From: Pseudomonadota bacterium
Lineage (GTDB): Bacteria > Pseudomonadota > Alphaproteobacteria > Rhizobiales > Xanthobacteraceae
Assembly: GCA_018971625.1 (NCBI GenBank)
Contig: JAGXAJ010000028.1
Span: 1 to 45,985, forward strand
Length of the DNA stretch: 45,985 bases
Reading direction: 5' to 3'
Both the position numbers and the translations under genes were made by a program. Below the pieces are notes generated by a model. The model ran no database searches. It was not told where the DNA came from and saw only the letters and a list, made by a program, of their open reading frames with translations. This document shows, in pieces, positions 37,409 to 45,985 of this stretch. How positions within the stretch are numbered: the stretch's first letter is position 1; every line of letters starts with the position of its first letter.

Positions 37409-40224
37409 GACCCATGCTCGATGTCGAGCGCCATCCGGATCATCCTGGCAAGTTCCGGCTTGCGATATGGTTTGGCCAGCAACAATACGCCGGCGTCCAG
37501 ACGTCCATGATGAACGATGGCGTTCTCGGTATAGCCCGACGTGAACAGCGTCTTGAGTGAGGGCCGCTGCTTCACGGCCTCGTCGGCCAGCTGGCGGCCG
37601 TTCATGGAGCCAGGCATGATGACGTCGGTGAGTAACAGGTCGATGGCGGCATTGCTGCGGATCGCGGCCAAGGCTTCCGCCGCGTTGCTTGCTTCCAGCG
37701 CGGTGTAGCCGAGGCTGCAGATCTGGGTCACCACCAATTTGCGCACCAGCGCGTCGTCCTCGACAATGAGGACCGCCTCATGCCCACCCCGGACCGGCGC
37801 CAATGCCGGCATCTCGGTGGCGCCTGGATCCGCTTTGGTTGCGCGCGGCAGGTACATCTTGACGCTCGTGCCGTGACCTTGCTCGCTGTAGATCTTGATA
37901 TGACCGTTGGACTGCTTGACGAGGCCGTAGACCATGCTGAGGCCAAGTCCGGTACCCTTGCCGACATCCTTGGTGGTGAAGAAGGGATCGAACACCCGTT
38001 CCAGGTTCCTGGGCGCGATCCCGGATCCTGTGTCGCTTACCGCGATCATGACATAGGGGCCCGGTGTGACCTCGATGTTCATGGCCGCATAGGCTTCATC
38101 AAGATAGGTGTTCTTGGTCTCGATCACGAGGCTGCCGCCGGATGGCATGGCGTCGCGGCCATTCAGCGCCAGATTGAGAATGGCGGTGGTGAGCTGATTG
38201 GGATCGATCAGGGCCGGCCAGGTGTCGTCCGCCAGCGACGGATCGATCTGAATATGCTCTCCCAGCGTTGGGCGCAGCAGCTTGACGGTCTCCAGCACCA
38301 GATTGTTGATATCGGTCTCGCGCGGCTGCAGCGGTTGTTTGCGGGCGAAGGCGAGCAGATGTTTGGTCAGTTGACCGCCGCGTTCGGCGGCTTCGTCGAT
38401 CATCCTGGTGATGGTTTCGAGTTCGGGACGGTCGGCGACCGCTTCGCCGAGAATTCCGATCGTGCCGGTGATGACGGTCAGGATGTTGTTGAAGTCGTGC
38501 GCAATGCCGCCGGTTAACTGGCCGACAGCCTCCATCTTCTGGGCCTGGCGGAACTGGGCTTCCGTGGCCTGCTTTTCCGTCAAGTCGCGGCCGACGAAGA
38601 AATAGCGCTGTACCGGCTCCGACCACGTTCCCATCCAGGTTAACGTCACCAGCCGTCCGTCCTTGTGGACATAGCGGGCCTCGAAGTTGCGGATTTGCCG
38701 GCCGCGTCGCGCCGAGCGCATCTCGTTGCGCGTTCCTTCGAGATCGTCGGGGTGGATGAACTTGATCGCCGTGTGTCCGATCATTTCGGGTGGTTGATAG
38801 CCCAGGATGGTCATCGAGCTCGGGCTGACCTGGACGAAAGTTCCCTCGGTATCGGTTACCAGGATCAGATCCTGAGAAGTCTCGAAAATACGACGCCGTT
38901 CCTCGATCTGCTGGTTGAGAGCCTGTTGCGCCCGCTTGCGCTCGCCGATGTCGCGCGCGATCGCCGATGCGCCGACCACTTCTCCTGTTCGGGATCTGAT
39001 CGGAGAGATCACCAGCGATATGTCCAGCCTGCTGCCGTCCTTGCGCAGGCGCACCGTATCGAGCTGTTCGATCGCTTCGCCTCGCGCTATTTGTTCGAGC
39101 ATTTCGCCTGGCCGATCTTGCAATTCTGGCGGAATGACGATGTCGATACGGTTGCCGACGGCTTCTGCCGCGGTAAACCCGGACAGCCGTTCGGCCGCCT
39201 TGTTCCAACCGGTGATGGTGCCGTCGAGCGTCAGAAGAATGATGGCATCGTGGGAGGATTCGACGACCGCGCTGAACAGCCGCTCGCGTTCGCTATGATG
39301 GTCCCTTTCGTCGGCAGCCTGCCGGCGCAGCATCGCGAGCAGGTGCGACAATCGGGCCTGCAAGGCGACGTTGTCAAACAACAGGACGGCGAGCACGAAA
39401 CTTGCGGCGCAGAGTCCGTAGACCCGGCCGAAATAGAAGCCGAGGTCGAACCTCGCGACATTGACGATCGCCGACAACGCGATATCAAACAGCCACGCAC
39501 AAAGCGCCACCATGAGCCAGACGTCGACCAGGGAATGCGGCCGCCGGAGCCACAGCACGAACAGCGCCGCGAGGCAGAGCAGCCACACCGCCGACACCAC
39601 GTCGATCATCGCCGAGGTATAGTGTCCCTCGCTCAACAATATCGGCAGCCGGTCGTGCCCGCCAGTGACGAGCCAGACCATGGCGACCATCGTCACGATC
39701 ACCGCGATCACGCTCGCCAGAGCGATCCAGCCGATCGAGCCCGCTATTCGAGGGCCGCCCCCGCTGTTTTTCAGCAATGCGTAACCAAGTACGAACAGCG
39801 GAAATCCGCCGTGCCAGATCATGTAGAGCCAGACCGTGGTCTGCGATCCGCTGCCGAACAGTCCGGTCGGCGTAAACAAGCCCGGAAAGGTCAAGCCGTG
39901 CGCGACCGCCGCTGCAGCGGTGAACAGATATCCGCTCGCGAGCAATAGCAACGCCCACGACCGCAGTACGGCAAACTGCGAAAACAGCAGAACAGCGGTG
40001 ATCAGGTCGTTGATCGCGAGGGCGGACTGATAGCTCGCAACGAACGCTGGGACCGGGGCCAGCGGCATGCCGGCAAATGGCACGATACATGCGAACAAAA
40101 TCGCGGAGATGCCGACCACGGCAAGCGCGATGCCACTGTCGCGGCGTGTCGCCGGCATGGTCGAGAGAAAGATATCGGCACCTGTCTGCACCAAGGCCCC
40201 CTGCACACTGGCGTTCGGCACCAT
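37405..40224 (-). CDS. Hybrid sensor histidine kinase with membrane sensor, PAS and receiver domains
   Basis: 939 residues. Residues about 25-285 are seven or more membrane helices, similar to MASE-type sensors. Then PAS ([20 protein letters not shown]), a second PAS ([15 protein letters not shown]), HisKA with phospho-His H576 ([17 protein letters not shown]), HATPase ([36 protein letters not shown]), and a C-terminal receiver ([15 protein letters not shown]) with phospho-Asp D867 ([14 protein letters not shown]). There is no output domain, so a phosphorelay partner is expected; the divergent receiver protein at 40485 is a candidate. M1 at 40224 or M23 could start it; neither has a clear ribosome site. 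Confidence 0.92.
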   Translation of the reverse strand: MVPNASVQGALVQTGADIFLSTMPATRRDSGIALAVVGISAILFACIVPFAGMPLAPVPAFVASYQSALAINDLITAVLLFSQFAVLRSWALLLLASGYLFTAAAAVAHGLTFPGLFTPTGLFGSGSQTTVWLYMIWHGGFPLFVLGYALLKNSGGGPRIAGSIGWIALASVIAVIVTMVAMVWLVTGGHDRLPILLSEGHYTSAMIDVVSAVWLLCLAALFVLWLRRPHSLVDVWLMVALCAWLFDIALSAIVNVARFDLGFYFGRVYGLCAASFVLAVLLFDNVALQARLSHLLAMLRRQAADERDHHSERERLFSAVVESSHDAIILLTLDGTITGWNKAAERLSGFTAAEAVGNRIDIVIPPELQDRPGEMLEQIARGEAIEQLDTVRLRKDGSRLDISLVISPIRSRTGEVVGASAIARDIGERKRAQQALNQQIEERRRIFETSQDLILVTDTEGTFVQVSPSSMTILGYQPPEMIGHTAIKFIHPDDLEGTRNEMRSARRGRQIRNFEARYVHKDGRLVTLTWMGTWSEPVQRYFFVGRDLTEKQATEAQFRQAQKMEAVGQLTGGIAHDFNNILTVITGTIGILGEAVADRPELETITRMIDEAAERGGQLTKHLLAFARKQPLQPRETDINNLVLETVKLLRPTLGEHIQIDPSLADDTWPALIDPNQLTTAILNLALNGRDAMPSGGSLVIETKNTYLDEAYAAMNIEVTPGPYVMIAVSDTGSGIAPRNLERVFDPFFTTKDVGKGTGLGLSMVYGLVKQSNGHIKIYSEQGHGTSVKMYLPRATKADPGATEMPALAPVRGGHEAVLIVEDDALVRKLVVTQICSLGYTALEASNAAEALAAIRSNAAIDLLLTDVIMPGSMNGRQLADEAVKQRPSLKTLFTSGYTENAIVHHGRLDAGVLLLAKPYRKPELARMIRMALDIEHGS

Positions 40225-40484
40225 AGTAGCGCGGCCGTTGAATCGCTATATCTAGTCGATATGCCGATGCCAGTTTGGAGAGATCCCCGCCCGGCCGGAC
40301 TTGACAGTGGCCGTCCATGTTGTGAAAGCCTCTACCCAAGGTTACGCGTTCCTTAATCCGGGCGGCTTGCAACCGACGGGGGTAACGGCATTTTTACTCA
40401 CCGACGGGATAATATCGGCGTGGCGCGACCGCGTCGGAAAATAAGATGTAGGTTACGTAGAAACCGTTCCTCCCCTGTGCATTG

Positions 40485-40871
40485 ATGTCCCGTATTCTTG
40501 TCATCGACGATCAGGCCGACGTTCGCGCGATGATCGCCATCGTGCTGCGGGTGCACCATTTCGAAATCGTGGAAGCCGATAGCGCCAAGGCCGGATTGAA
40601 GGCGTTCGAAAATTCAAGTTTCGACGTGGCGATCGTCGATATCTTTTTGCAGGGAACCAACGGCTTCGACCTTATCAAGATGATGCGCGAGCGCAGCCCG
40701 GACCTGCCGATCGTTGCGATATCGGGCATGACGGCGCTCGACTTCGTGTCTTCGTCGCCGGAATTCTCCGACGTCGTATGTCTGCAGAAACCGTTTCGGG
40801 CCAACGACCTGGTCCGTGCGATCGAGGCGGTGAAGGCATCATCTCGACAACCATTGCAAGCGGCGAGCTAG
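40485..40871 (+). CDS. Single-domain response regulator
   Basis: 128 residues, a receiver domain only: RILVIDDQADVRAMIAIVLR, phospho-Asp in VAIVDIFLQGTNGFDL, then LPIVAISGMTALDF (switch Ser) and CLQKPFRANDLVRAI with the conserved Lys. No output domain follows, so it would act by protein contact or as a phosphate shuttle. It is divergent from the hybrid kinase across 260 bases without other genes. ATG 40485 is chosen over TTG 40482. A stem-loop follows at 40895. Confidence 0.93.
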   Translation: MSRILVIDDQADVRAMIAIVLRVHHFEIVEADSAKAGLKAFENSSFDVAIVDIFLQGTNGFDLIKMMRERSPDLPIVAISGMTALDFVSSSPEFSDVVCLQKPFRANDLVRAIEAVKASSRQPLQAAS

Positions 40872-40894
40872 CGTTTTCTCACAGCAAATGAAAA

Positions 40895-40914
40895 CGCCCC
40901 GGCCAGCCGGGGCG
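40895..40914 (-). terminator. Rho-independent terminator of the liv cluster
   Basis: CGCCCCGG, four-base loop, CCGGGGCG; read on the minus strand it is followed by TTTT. It lies 75 bases after the livJ stop and, on the other strand, 23 bases after the response regulator, where it has no T run. Confidence 0.8.
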
Positions 40915-40934
40915 CTTGAGTCGAAAAAGCTGTC

Positions 40935-40990
40935 TTGGCCTAAAGGGTGCGTTGGGCTAAAGCTGCCTTGGGCTAAAGTTGCGTCGGGCT
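40935..40990. repeat. Short imperfect tandem repeat after livJ
   Basis: Units ttggcctaaagggtgcg (40935-40951), ttgggctaaagctgcc (40952-40967), ttgggctaaagttgcg (40968-40983), then a partial tcgggct. About 3.5 units of 16-17 bases, directly past the livJ stop and before the terminator. No known family. Confidence 0.65.
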
Positions 40991-42108
40991 CATGAACCCT
41001 TCGAGTTGATCTCGGCGTAGCCGCCCTTGGAATCCCACTTGTAGACGACATAGTCGAGTTGCTTGATGTCGCCCTTGGCATCGAATTCCAGCGTGCCGAT
41101 CACCGTGTCCCAGGCGTTGCCCTTGATCGTGGTCATGACTTTCTTCGGATCGGTGGTGCCGGCTTTCTTCACTGCGCCCGACCATACCTGTATCGCGGCG
41201 TAGGTGTAGAGCGTATAGCCCTCCGGATCGATGTTCTTCGCCTTGAAAGTCTCGACGATCGATTTCGCCGTCGGCTTGTTGCGCGGGTCGGCGCCGAAGG
41301 TGAACAGCGTGCCTGCGCCTGCGGGGCCAGTGATCGAGGCGTATTCCTTGTCGGCCAGCGCGTCGCCCGCCATCAAAACCGTTTGCAGGCCCTGGTCGCG
41401 CATCTGGCGCAGGATCAGGCCGGCTTCCTGATGGTAGCCGCCGACATAGACCAGATCGATGTTGTTCAATTTCAGGCGCGACACGATAGCGTTAAAGTCC
41501 TTGTCGCCCTTGTTGTAAGACTCGAACAGCTTCTCGGTCATGCCGGCCTTGTTGAGGGCCTTCTTGGTTTCGTCGGCGAGACCCTTGCCGTACGTGGTCT
41601 TGTCGTTGAGGATTGCGATGTTCTTGCCCTTGAACGCCTTGGCGATGTAGTTGCCGGCAACCGTGCCCTGCTGGTCGTCGCGACCGCACACGCGGGCCAC
41701 GTTCCAGAGGCCGCGTTCGGTGAACTGCGGGTTGGTCGAGGCCGGCGTAATCTCCAGCACGTTGCCGTCGGCATAGGCTTCCGACGCGGGAATCGACGAC
41801 GACGAGCAATAATGGCCGGCGACAAACGGGATTTTCGCGCTGGCGATTTTTTCCGCAACAGAGCGCGCCTGTTTCGGGTCGCAGGCGTCATCCTCGATAT
41901 CCAGCGCCACCTTCTTGCCGAGCAAGCCGCCGCCGGCATTGATATCCGCCACCGCCTGTTCGGCGCCATCCTTCAGTTGCCGCCCGAACGCGGATTCGCC
42001 GCCTGTCATCGGGCCGGCCACCGCGATGGTGATATCCTGCGCCAGCGCGGTGGTCGACAGTGCCAGCGACGCGCCGAGCGCCAGGCCGATGAGTTTCAAC
42101 GATTTCAT
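40990..42108 (-). CDS. livJ: Branched-chain amino acid ABC transporter, substrate-binding protein
   Basis: 372 residues. A signal peptide (MKSLKLIGLALGASLALSTT, cut after ALA-Q) exports it to the periplasm, where it binds leucine, isoleucine, valine or related compounds. The family core is DITIAVAGPMTGGESAFGRQ, then DINAGGGLLGKKVALDIEDD, and VAGHYCSSSSIPASEAY, with CDPKQ and VCGRDD cysteines. ATG 42106-42108 follows gaggactcctc. It is separated from livF by 164 bases, so may have its own promoter and be expressed more than the membrane parts. Exact ligand unproven. Confidence 0.93.
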   Translation of the reverse strand: MKSLKLIGLALGASLALSTTALAQDITIAVAGPMTGGESAFGRQLKDGAEQAVADINAGGGLLGKKVALDIEDDACDPKQARSVAEKIASAKIPFVAGHYCSSSSIPASEAYADGNVLEITPASTNPQFTERGLWNVARVCGRDDQQGTVAGNYIAKAFKGKNIAILNDKTTYGKGLADETKKALNKAGMTEKLFESYNKGDKDFNAIVSRLKLNNIDLVYVGGYHQEAGLILRQMRDQGLQTVLMAGDALADKEYASITGPAGAGTLFTFGADPRNKPTAKSIVETFKAKNIDPEGYTLYTYAAIQVWSGAVKKAGTTDPKKVMTTIKGNAWDTVIGTLEFDAKGDIKQLDYVVYKWDSKGGYAEINSKGS

Positions 42109-42272
42109 GAGGAGTCCTCGCGGATAGATCGCTACGGGAAAATCCCCGGCGGACGGCCGGGCTCGAAAATCATATCATTGTCGGCTCATTTTGCCGCGAC
42201 GTCACAGGCAATTTTCGGGCAAATCCATGGTCTGCAGCATCCGAACGCAGACCTTCCCGGGCAGACGCGCTG

Positions 42273-43007
42273 CTAAGCCCGTCGGCCGCCTTCCAGATAG
42301 GCCGATCGAACTTCCGGGCGCTGCAGCAAGTCGGCTCCGGTTCCGCTTAAGGTGATCAGGCCATTGACCATGACATAGCCGCGATGGGCAAGCTTCAGGG
42401 CGTGATTGGCATTCTGCTCGACGATCAGCACGGTGAGGCCATCCTGCCGGTTCAATGTGCGGATCGCATCAAAAATCTGCCGTGCGATCAGCGGTGCGAG
42501 TCCGAGCGAAGGTTCGTCCAGCATCAACAGGCGAGGGCGGCTCATCAAGGCGCGCCCGATCGCCAGCATTTGTTGTTCGCCGCCCGACAGCGTCCCGCCG
42601 CGCTGGGACATGCGTTCCTTCAGCCGCGGAAACAGCGTGAACACCCGCTCCAATGCGCTGGCGCGATCGGCTTCGCTGGTGTCGGTGGCATCGGCGCCCA
42701 TCTGCAGGTTTTCCGCCACACTCATGCGCGGGAAAATCCGCCGCCCTTCGGGCGACTGCGCAATGCGCAACCGGGCGATCTCATGCGTCGCAAGCTCGGT
42801 GATATCGCGACCGTCGAACAGGATTTGTCCGGCACGTGCGCGCGGCTTGCCGAAGATCGTCATCATCAGGGTCGACTTGCCGGCTCCGTTGGCGCCGATC
42901 AAGGCCACGATCTCACCCGGGCTGATCTCGATATCGACGCCCTTCAGCGCCTGGATCTTGCCGTAGGCGGCATGCAGGCCGCGGATTTCGAGCAGGGACC
43001 CGCTCAC
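42273..43007 (-). CDS. livF: Branched-chain amino acid ABC transporter, ATP-binding protein LivF
   Basis: 244 residues. Walker A LIGANGAGKSTLMM, Q-loop and signature LSGGEQQMLAIGRAL, Walker B RLLMLDEPSLGL, His loop near IVEQNANH. Energises the importer with LivG. Its start overlaps the livG stop by 4 bases (43004-43007), so they are translationally coupled. Confidence 0.95.
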   Translation of the reverse strand: MSGSLLEIRGLHAAYGKIQALKGVDIEISPGEIVALIGANGAGKSTLMMTIFGKPRARAGQILFDGRDITELATHEIARLRIAQSPEGRRIFPRMSVAENLQMGADATDTSEADRASALERVFTLFPRLKERMSQRGGTLSGGEQQMLAIGRALMSRPRLLMLDEPSLGLAPLIARQIFDAIRTLNRQDGLTVLIVEQNANHALKLAHRGYVMVNGLITLSGTGADLLQRPEVRSAYLEGGRRA

Positions 43008-43840
43008 AGCCCGAGCTCCTGCTCGACGCCGGCGAGTTCTTGGTCCTCGACGCCGAGATAGGCCGCGATCACCTTGGGATCGTCACGGACGTCCCTGGGC
43101 GAGCCTTCCGCGATCTTGACGCCGTAGTCCATCACCACGACGCGGTCGGAAATCTCCATCACCACTGACATGTCATGCTCGATCAACAGGATCGAGGTGC
43201 CCTGGTCGGTCCGGATCGAGAGCAGCAACTCGCTTAACGCGGCGCTTTCACGTCCATTCAGTCCAGCGGCCGGCTCATCGAGGCAGAGCAGTACAGGTTC
43301 GGTGCACATCGCGCGCGCGATCTCGAGCCGACGCTGGTCGCCATAGGCCAGGTTGCCGGCGGCGTCATCGGCGCGGTCGAGCAGTCCGATCCGGTCGAGC
43401 CAGAATTTGGCCAGCTCGATCGCGCGCTTCTCGGCCGCGCGCCAGGATGGCGCGCCGATCAGGCCGAGGAAGGTAAGGCCCGAGGCTCGCATCAGCGCGT
43501 TGTGCTGCGCGACCATCAGGTTTTCCAGCGCAGTCATGCCAGGAAACAGCCGGATGTTCTGAAAGGTTCGGGCGACCTTGGCCTGCTTAGAAATCCGGAA
43601 ATCGTTCAGCCGTTCCAGCCGGATCTGCGCGCCATTTTCATGGGCGAGGCGCATCGTGCCTGATGTCGGCTTGTAGAAGCCGGTGATGCAGTTGAATACG
43701 GTGGTCTTGCCGGCGCCGTTCGGCCCGATCAGCGCGGTGATCTGGCGCCGCTCGACGCCAAAGGAAAGGTCGTTGACAGCAACAATGCCGCCAAACCGCA
43801 TGGTCAAACCATCGACGTCGAGGATGCTGTCGCCGCTCAT
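43004..43840 (-). CDS. livG: Branched-chain amino acid ABC transporter, ATP-binding protein LivG
   Basis: 278 residues. Walker A LIGPNGAGKTTVFNCIT, signature LAYGDQRRLEIARAM, Walker B LLCLDEPAAGLNGRES, His in LLIEHDMSVVMEI. LivG is longer than LivF, as usual, with an insert after Walker A (FQNIRLFPGMTALENLMVAQ). Overlaps livM by 4 bases at 43837. Confidence 0.95.
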   Translation of the reverse strand: MSGDSILDVDGLTMRFGGIVAVNDLSFGVERRQITALIGPNGAGKTTVFNCITGFYKPTSGTMRLAHENGAQIRLERLNDFRISKQAKVARTFQNIRLFPGMTALENLMVAQHNALMRASGLTFLGLIGAPSWRAAEKRAIELAKFWLDRIGLLDRADDAAGNLAYGDQRRLEIARAMCTEPVLLCLDEPAAGLNGRESAALSELLLSIRTDQGTSILLIEHDMSVVMEISDRVVVMDYGVKIAEGSPRDVRDDPKVIAAYLGVEDQELAGVEQELGL

Positions 43841-45153
43841 CCATGTCCCTCCTTGACGAGGTCGGATGAGATCGCCTGCGACTGTCGCAGGTACACGGTA
43901 GGGGCGCGGTGACCGATCAGCCCGCGCGGCCGCCAGATCATCAGCAATACCATCGCGATGCCGAACACCAGCATGCGATATTGCTCAAGGTCACGAAACA
44001 GCTCGAAGCCGCCGATCATGATCAGCGCCGCAAGCGCGACCCCGAGCTGCGAGCCCATCCCGCCAAGCACGACGATCGCCAGCACCAGCGCCGATTCCTG
44101 GAAAGTGAAGGATTCCGGGCTGATGAAGCCCTGCCTTGTCGCGAAAAACGCGCCGGCGAAACCGCCGAACATGGCGCCGGTCGCGAATGCGGTCAACTTG
44201 GTGGTGGTGATATTGATGCCGAGCGCGCGGCAGGCCACCTCGTCCTCGCGCAACGCTTCCCAGGCGCGACCGATCGGCAGGCGCCGCAAGCGAATGGTCA
44301 CCCAATTGGTCAACAGCGCCAGTGCCAGGATCAGATAGAACAGAAAAACGATGCGATGAGTCGGCGAGAACTCGATGCCGAGCCTCGCCGCCAGTCCGTC
44401 ATCTGCGGGAGTGAGCGGAATGCCGAACAGGGTCGGCCGCGGAATGCCGGAAACGCCGTTCGGGCCGCCGGTAAGGCTTTCCCAATTGACGATGACGAGA
44501 CGGATGATCTCGCCGAACGCCAGGGTGACAATCGCGAGATAGTCGCCGCGCAGCCGCAGCACTGGAAAGCCCAGCAGCATGCCCCAGAATGCGGCAAGGA
44601 TTCCGGCGAGCGGCAGGCAGACCCAGAACGATAGGCCGAAATGCGTCGCCAGCAGTGCATAGGAATAGGCGCCGACCGCATAAAACGCGACATAGCCGAG
44701 ATCAAGCAGGCCTGCGAGCCCGACCACGACGTTCAGCCCCCAACCCAGCATCACATAGGTCAGCACGAGGATGCCGAGATCGAGAATGTAGCGCTGATTG
44801 TAGAAGATCACCGGCACCAGCAATGCGAAGATCAGAAGCGCCGGCGCGAGCAGTTTTCGCGCCAATGCAAGGCTGGACTGCAACTGTCGTGGGACGAGCC
44901 TTGGGGTGCCGAGCGGTCCCCACCATCGCCGCAGTAATTCCACCACGATACTGCCGCCGAACACAATCGCGACCACGCTCGCAAGGTCGTCGAACCTGGT
45001 CCAGTAGATCAATTGCCCGGTTGGTCCCGCCTCGGTGCGGATCCCGATCATCAACGAGAACAGCACCAGCGCGACCAGCGCGCTGATTGCGGCTTTCTTG
45101 AAGATGAAGGCTGCGCCCGAGACGCGCGAAGCCGGCGTTGTTGGTTTTGTCAC
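43837..45153 (-). CDS. livM: Branched-chain amino acid ABC transporter, permease LivM
   Basis: 438 residues. The N-terminal extension of about 120 residues, with its own helices (SALVALVLFSLMIGI), resembles the DUF3382 region of E. coli-type LivM. The permease core follows: LGWGLNVVVGLAGLLDLGYV and LRLRGDYLAIVTLAFGEIIR, with the EAA-type loop in WEALREDEVACRALGIN. It pairs with LivH to form the channel. livH ends 10 bases upstream. Confidence 0.95.
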   Translation of the reverse strand: MTKPTTPASRVSGAAFIFKKAAISALVALVLFSLMIGIRTEAGPTGQLIYWTRFDDLASVVAIVFGGSIVVELLRRWWGPLGTPRLVPRQLQSSLALARKLLAPALLIFALLVPVIFYNQRYILDLGILVLTYVMLGWGLNVVVGLAGLLDLGYVAFYAVGAYSYALLATHFGLSFWVCLPLAGILAAFWGMLLGFPVLRLRGDYLAIVTLAFGEIIRLVIVNWESLTGGPNGVSGIPRPTLFGIPLTPADDGLAARLGIEFSPTHRIVFLFYLILALALLTNWVTIRLRRLPIGRAWEALREDEVACRALGINITTTKLTAFATGAMFGGFAGAFFATRQGFISPESFTFQESALVLAIVVLGGMGSQLGVALAALIMIGGFELFRDLEQYRMLVFGIAMVLLMIWRPRGLIGHRAPTVYLRQSQAISSDLVKEGHG

Positions 45154-45163
45154 GCCGCGCCCG

Positions 45164-45985
45164 TCAGACTTTTTCGACTTCGGGCCGACCGAGCAGGCCG
45201 GTCGGAAGGAAAATCAGCACGATGATCAGGATCGAGAACGCTGCGACATCCTTGTACTCGACCGAGAAATAGGCCGACCACAGCGTCTCGATCAGGCCGA
45301 TCGCGAGCCCGCCCAGCATCGCGCCGGGCAGCGAGCCGATGCCGCCGAGCACCGCGGCGGTGAATGCCTTGATGCCGGCGACAAAGCCCATGTAGAAATC
45401 GACCAGACCATAATACAACAGATACATCATGCCCGCGACGGCGGCGAGCGCAGACCCGATCACGAACGTCATGGAGATGGTGCGGTCGACGTCAACCCCC
45501 AGCAACGCCGCCATGGTCTGGTCCTGTTCGCAGGCGCGCATGTCGCGGCCGAGCCGCGTGCGCGATACCAGCCAGGTGAAGATCGCAAGCAGCACGACGG
45601 TGGTGAGGACGACGATGATCTGTACGTTGGAGAGCCGCACCACGAAACCGTTGCGTTCCATCAGCGTGTAGCCGCCGGTGATGATGGGTGGTACCGGCTT
45701 GACGCGAGCTCCTTGCGCGACCTGCGAGAAGTTCGACAGCACGAACGACATGCCGATCGCCGACAGCATCGGGGCGAGGCGGAACGAATGACGCAGCGGT
45801 CGGTAGGCGATGCGCTCCACCGTCCAGCCGTAAAGCGCGGTGATCGCCATCGATACCAGAAGCACGATCAGCAGGATGACGGGAACCGTGGTGAGGCCGA
45901 ACGAGACCAGCACCAGAAAGGAAATCAGCGCGATGAAGCCGCCGATCATGAAGATGTCGCCGTGGGCGAAATTGATCATGCCGAC
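45164..45985 (-). CDS. livH: Branched-chain amino acid ABC transporter, permease LivH (5' end outside window)
   Basis: The frame is open to the window edge; the visible part begins MINFAHGDIFMIGGFIALIS, which in LivH proteins lies about 25-30 residues in, so the true start is beyond 45985. It has about eight helices, the EAA-like ACEQDQTMAALLGVDVD loop, and ends TGLLGRPEVEKV. It is the upstream gene of livH-livM-livG-livF, with livJ downstream. Confidence 0.94.
   Translation of the reverse strand, partial: VGMINFAHGDIFMIGGFIALISFLVLVSFGLTTVPVILLIVLLVSMAITALYGWTVERIAYRPLRHSFRLAPMLSAIGMSFVLSNFSQVAQGARVKPVPPIITGGYTLMERNGFVVRLSNVQIIVVLTTVVLLAIFTWLVSRTRLGRDMRACEQDQTMAALLGVDVDRTISMTFVIGSALAAVAGMMYLLYYGLVDFYMGFVAGIKAFTAAVLGGIGSLPGAMLGGLAIGLIETLWSAYFSVEYKDVAAFSILIIVLIFLPTGLLGRPEVEKV

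Noticed and set aside
38665..39948. 427-codon frame opposite the hybrid kinase
   Set aside because: Antisense shadow with Arg/Gln-rich composition, no motif.
40935..40990. CRISPR-like array
   Set aside because: Units are contiguous with no spacers, only 16-17 bases, and no cas genes.
41059..42276. 405-codon frame opposite livJ
   Set aside because: Antisense shadow; livJ has signal peptide and family motifs.

Overview
The window is a piece of an alphaproteobacterial chromosome, most likely Bradyrhizobium, Rhodopseudomonas or a close relative (family Nitrobacteraceae). This rests on remembered family resemblance: high GC, an alphaproteobacteria-specific F1-ATPase zeta inhibitor, a eukaryote-like NADP isocitrate dehydrogenase, split PurSQL FGAM synthase, a liv transporter with an N-terminally extended LivM, a TrmJ carrying a DUF559 tail, and intergenic palindromes of a Bradyrhizobium type. 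No database search was run.

Layout. 1-625: the 3' end of an IS630-type transposase abuts a 5'-truncated DUF1835-type gene, followed by an imperfect palindromic repeat. 645-5321 (minus): gcvT-gcvH-gcvP glycine-cleavage operon behind a tandem glycine riboswitch. 5493-13651: alaS, two small hypothetical genes, DUF3455 secreted protein with icd, a 616-base stretch without a recognisable gene, trmJ-DUF559, an exported small protein and the ATPase zeta inhibitor. 13965-18036: purC-purS-purQ-purL. 18049-20098: acyltransferase, DUF1328 membrane peptide with a possible general-stress promoter, DUF427. 20280-25157: bolA, ltrA, egtD, egtB, grxD and a macro-domain frame without a normal start codon. 25160-27555: a serine-hydrolase pseudogene, threonine aldolase, a toxin-antitoxin pair with a perfect 16-bp palindrome before the toxin start, and a strong terminator. 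27578-34050: rpsD, HpcH/HpaI aldolase, murI, a membrane DUF2235 protein and purB. 34196-37408: a TetR regulator with a nearby inverted repeat, rpe, a Ser/Ala-rich small protein and a P1-family peptidase. 37405-40871: a hybrid histidine kinase overlapping the peptidase gene by 4 bases, and a divergent single-domain response regulator. 40990 to the end: livJ, livF, livG, livM and livH of a branched-chain amino-acid ABC importer; livH runs off the window.

How it fits together. Most genes are core metabolism: glycine/C1, purine synthesis (purC, S, Q, L, B), alanyl- and ribosomal translation functions, the TCA cycle and peptidoglycan precursor supply. Accessory material is confined to short patches: the IS630/DUF1835 junction, the macro/serine-hydrolase remnants with the toxin-antitoxin module, and perhaps the ltrA-egtDB block between bolA and grxD. 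I see no CRISPR array, tRNA, prophage or clear defence island. I did not find a convincing wholly new multi-gene system; the best leads are the TrmJ-DUF559 fusion, the kinase-peptidase overlap beside a divergent receiver protein, the membrane DUF2235 protein, and the structured DNA around the toxin-antitoxin and TetR genes.
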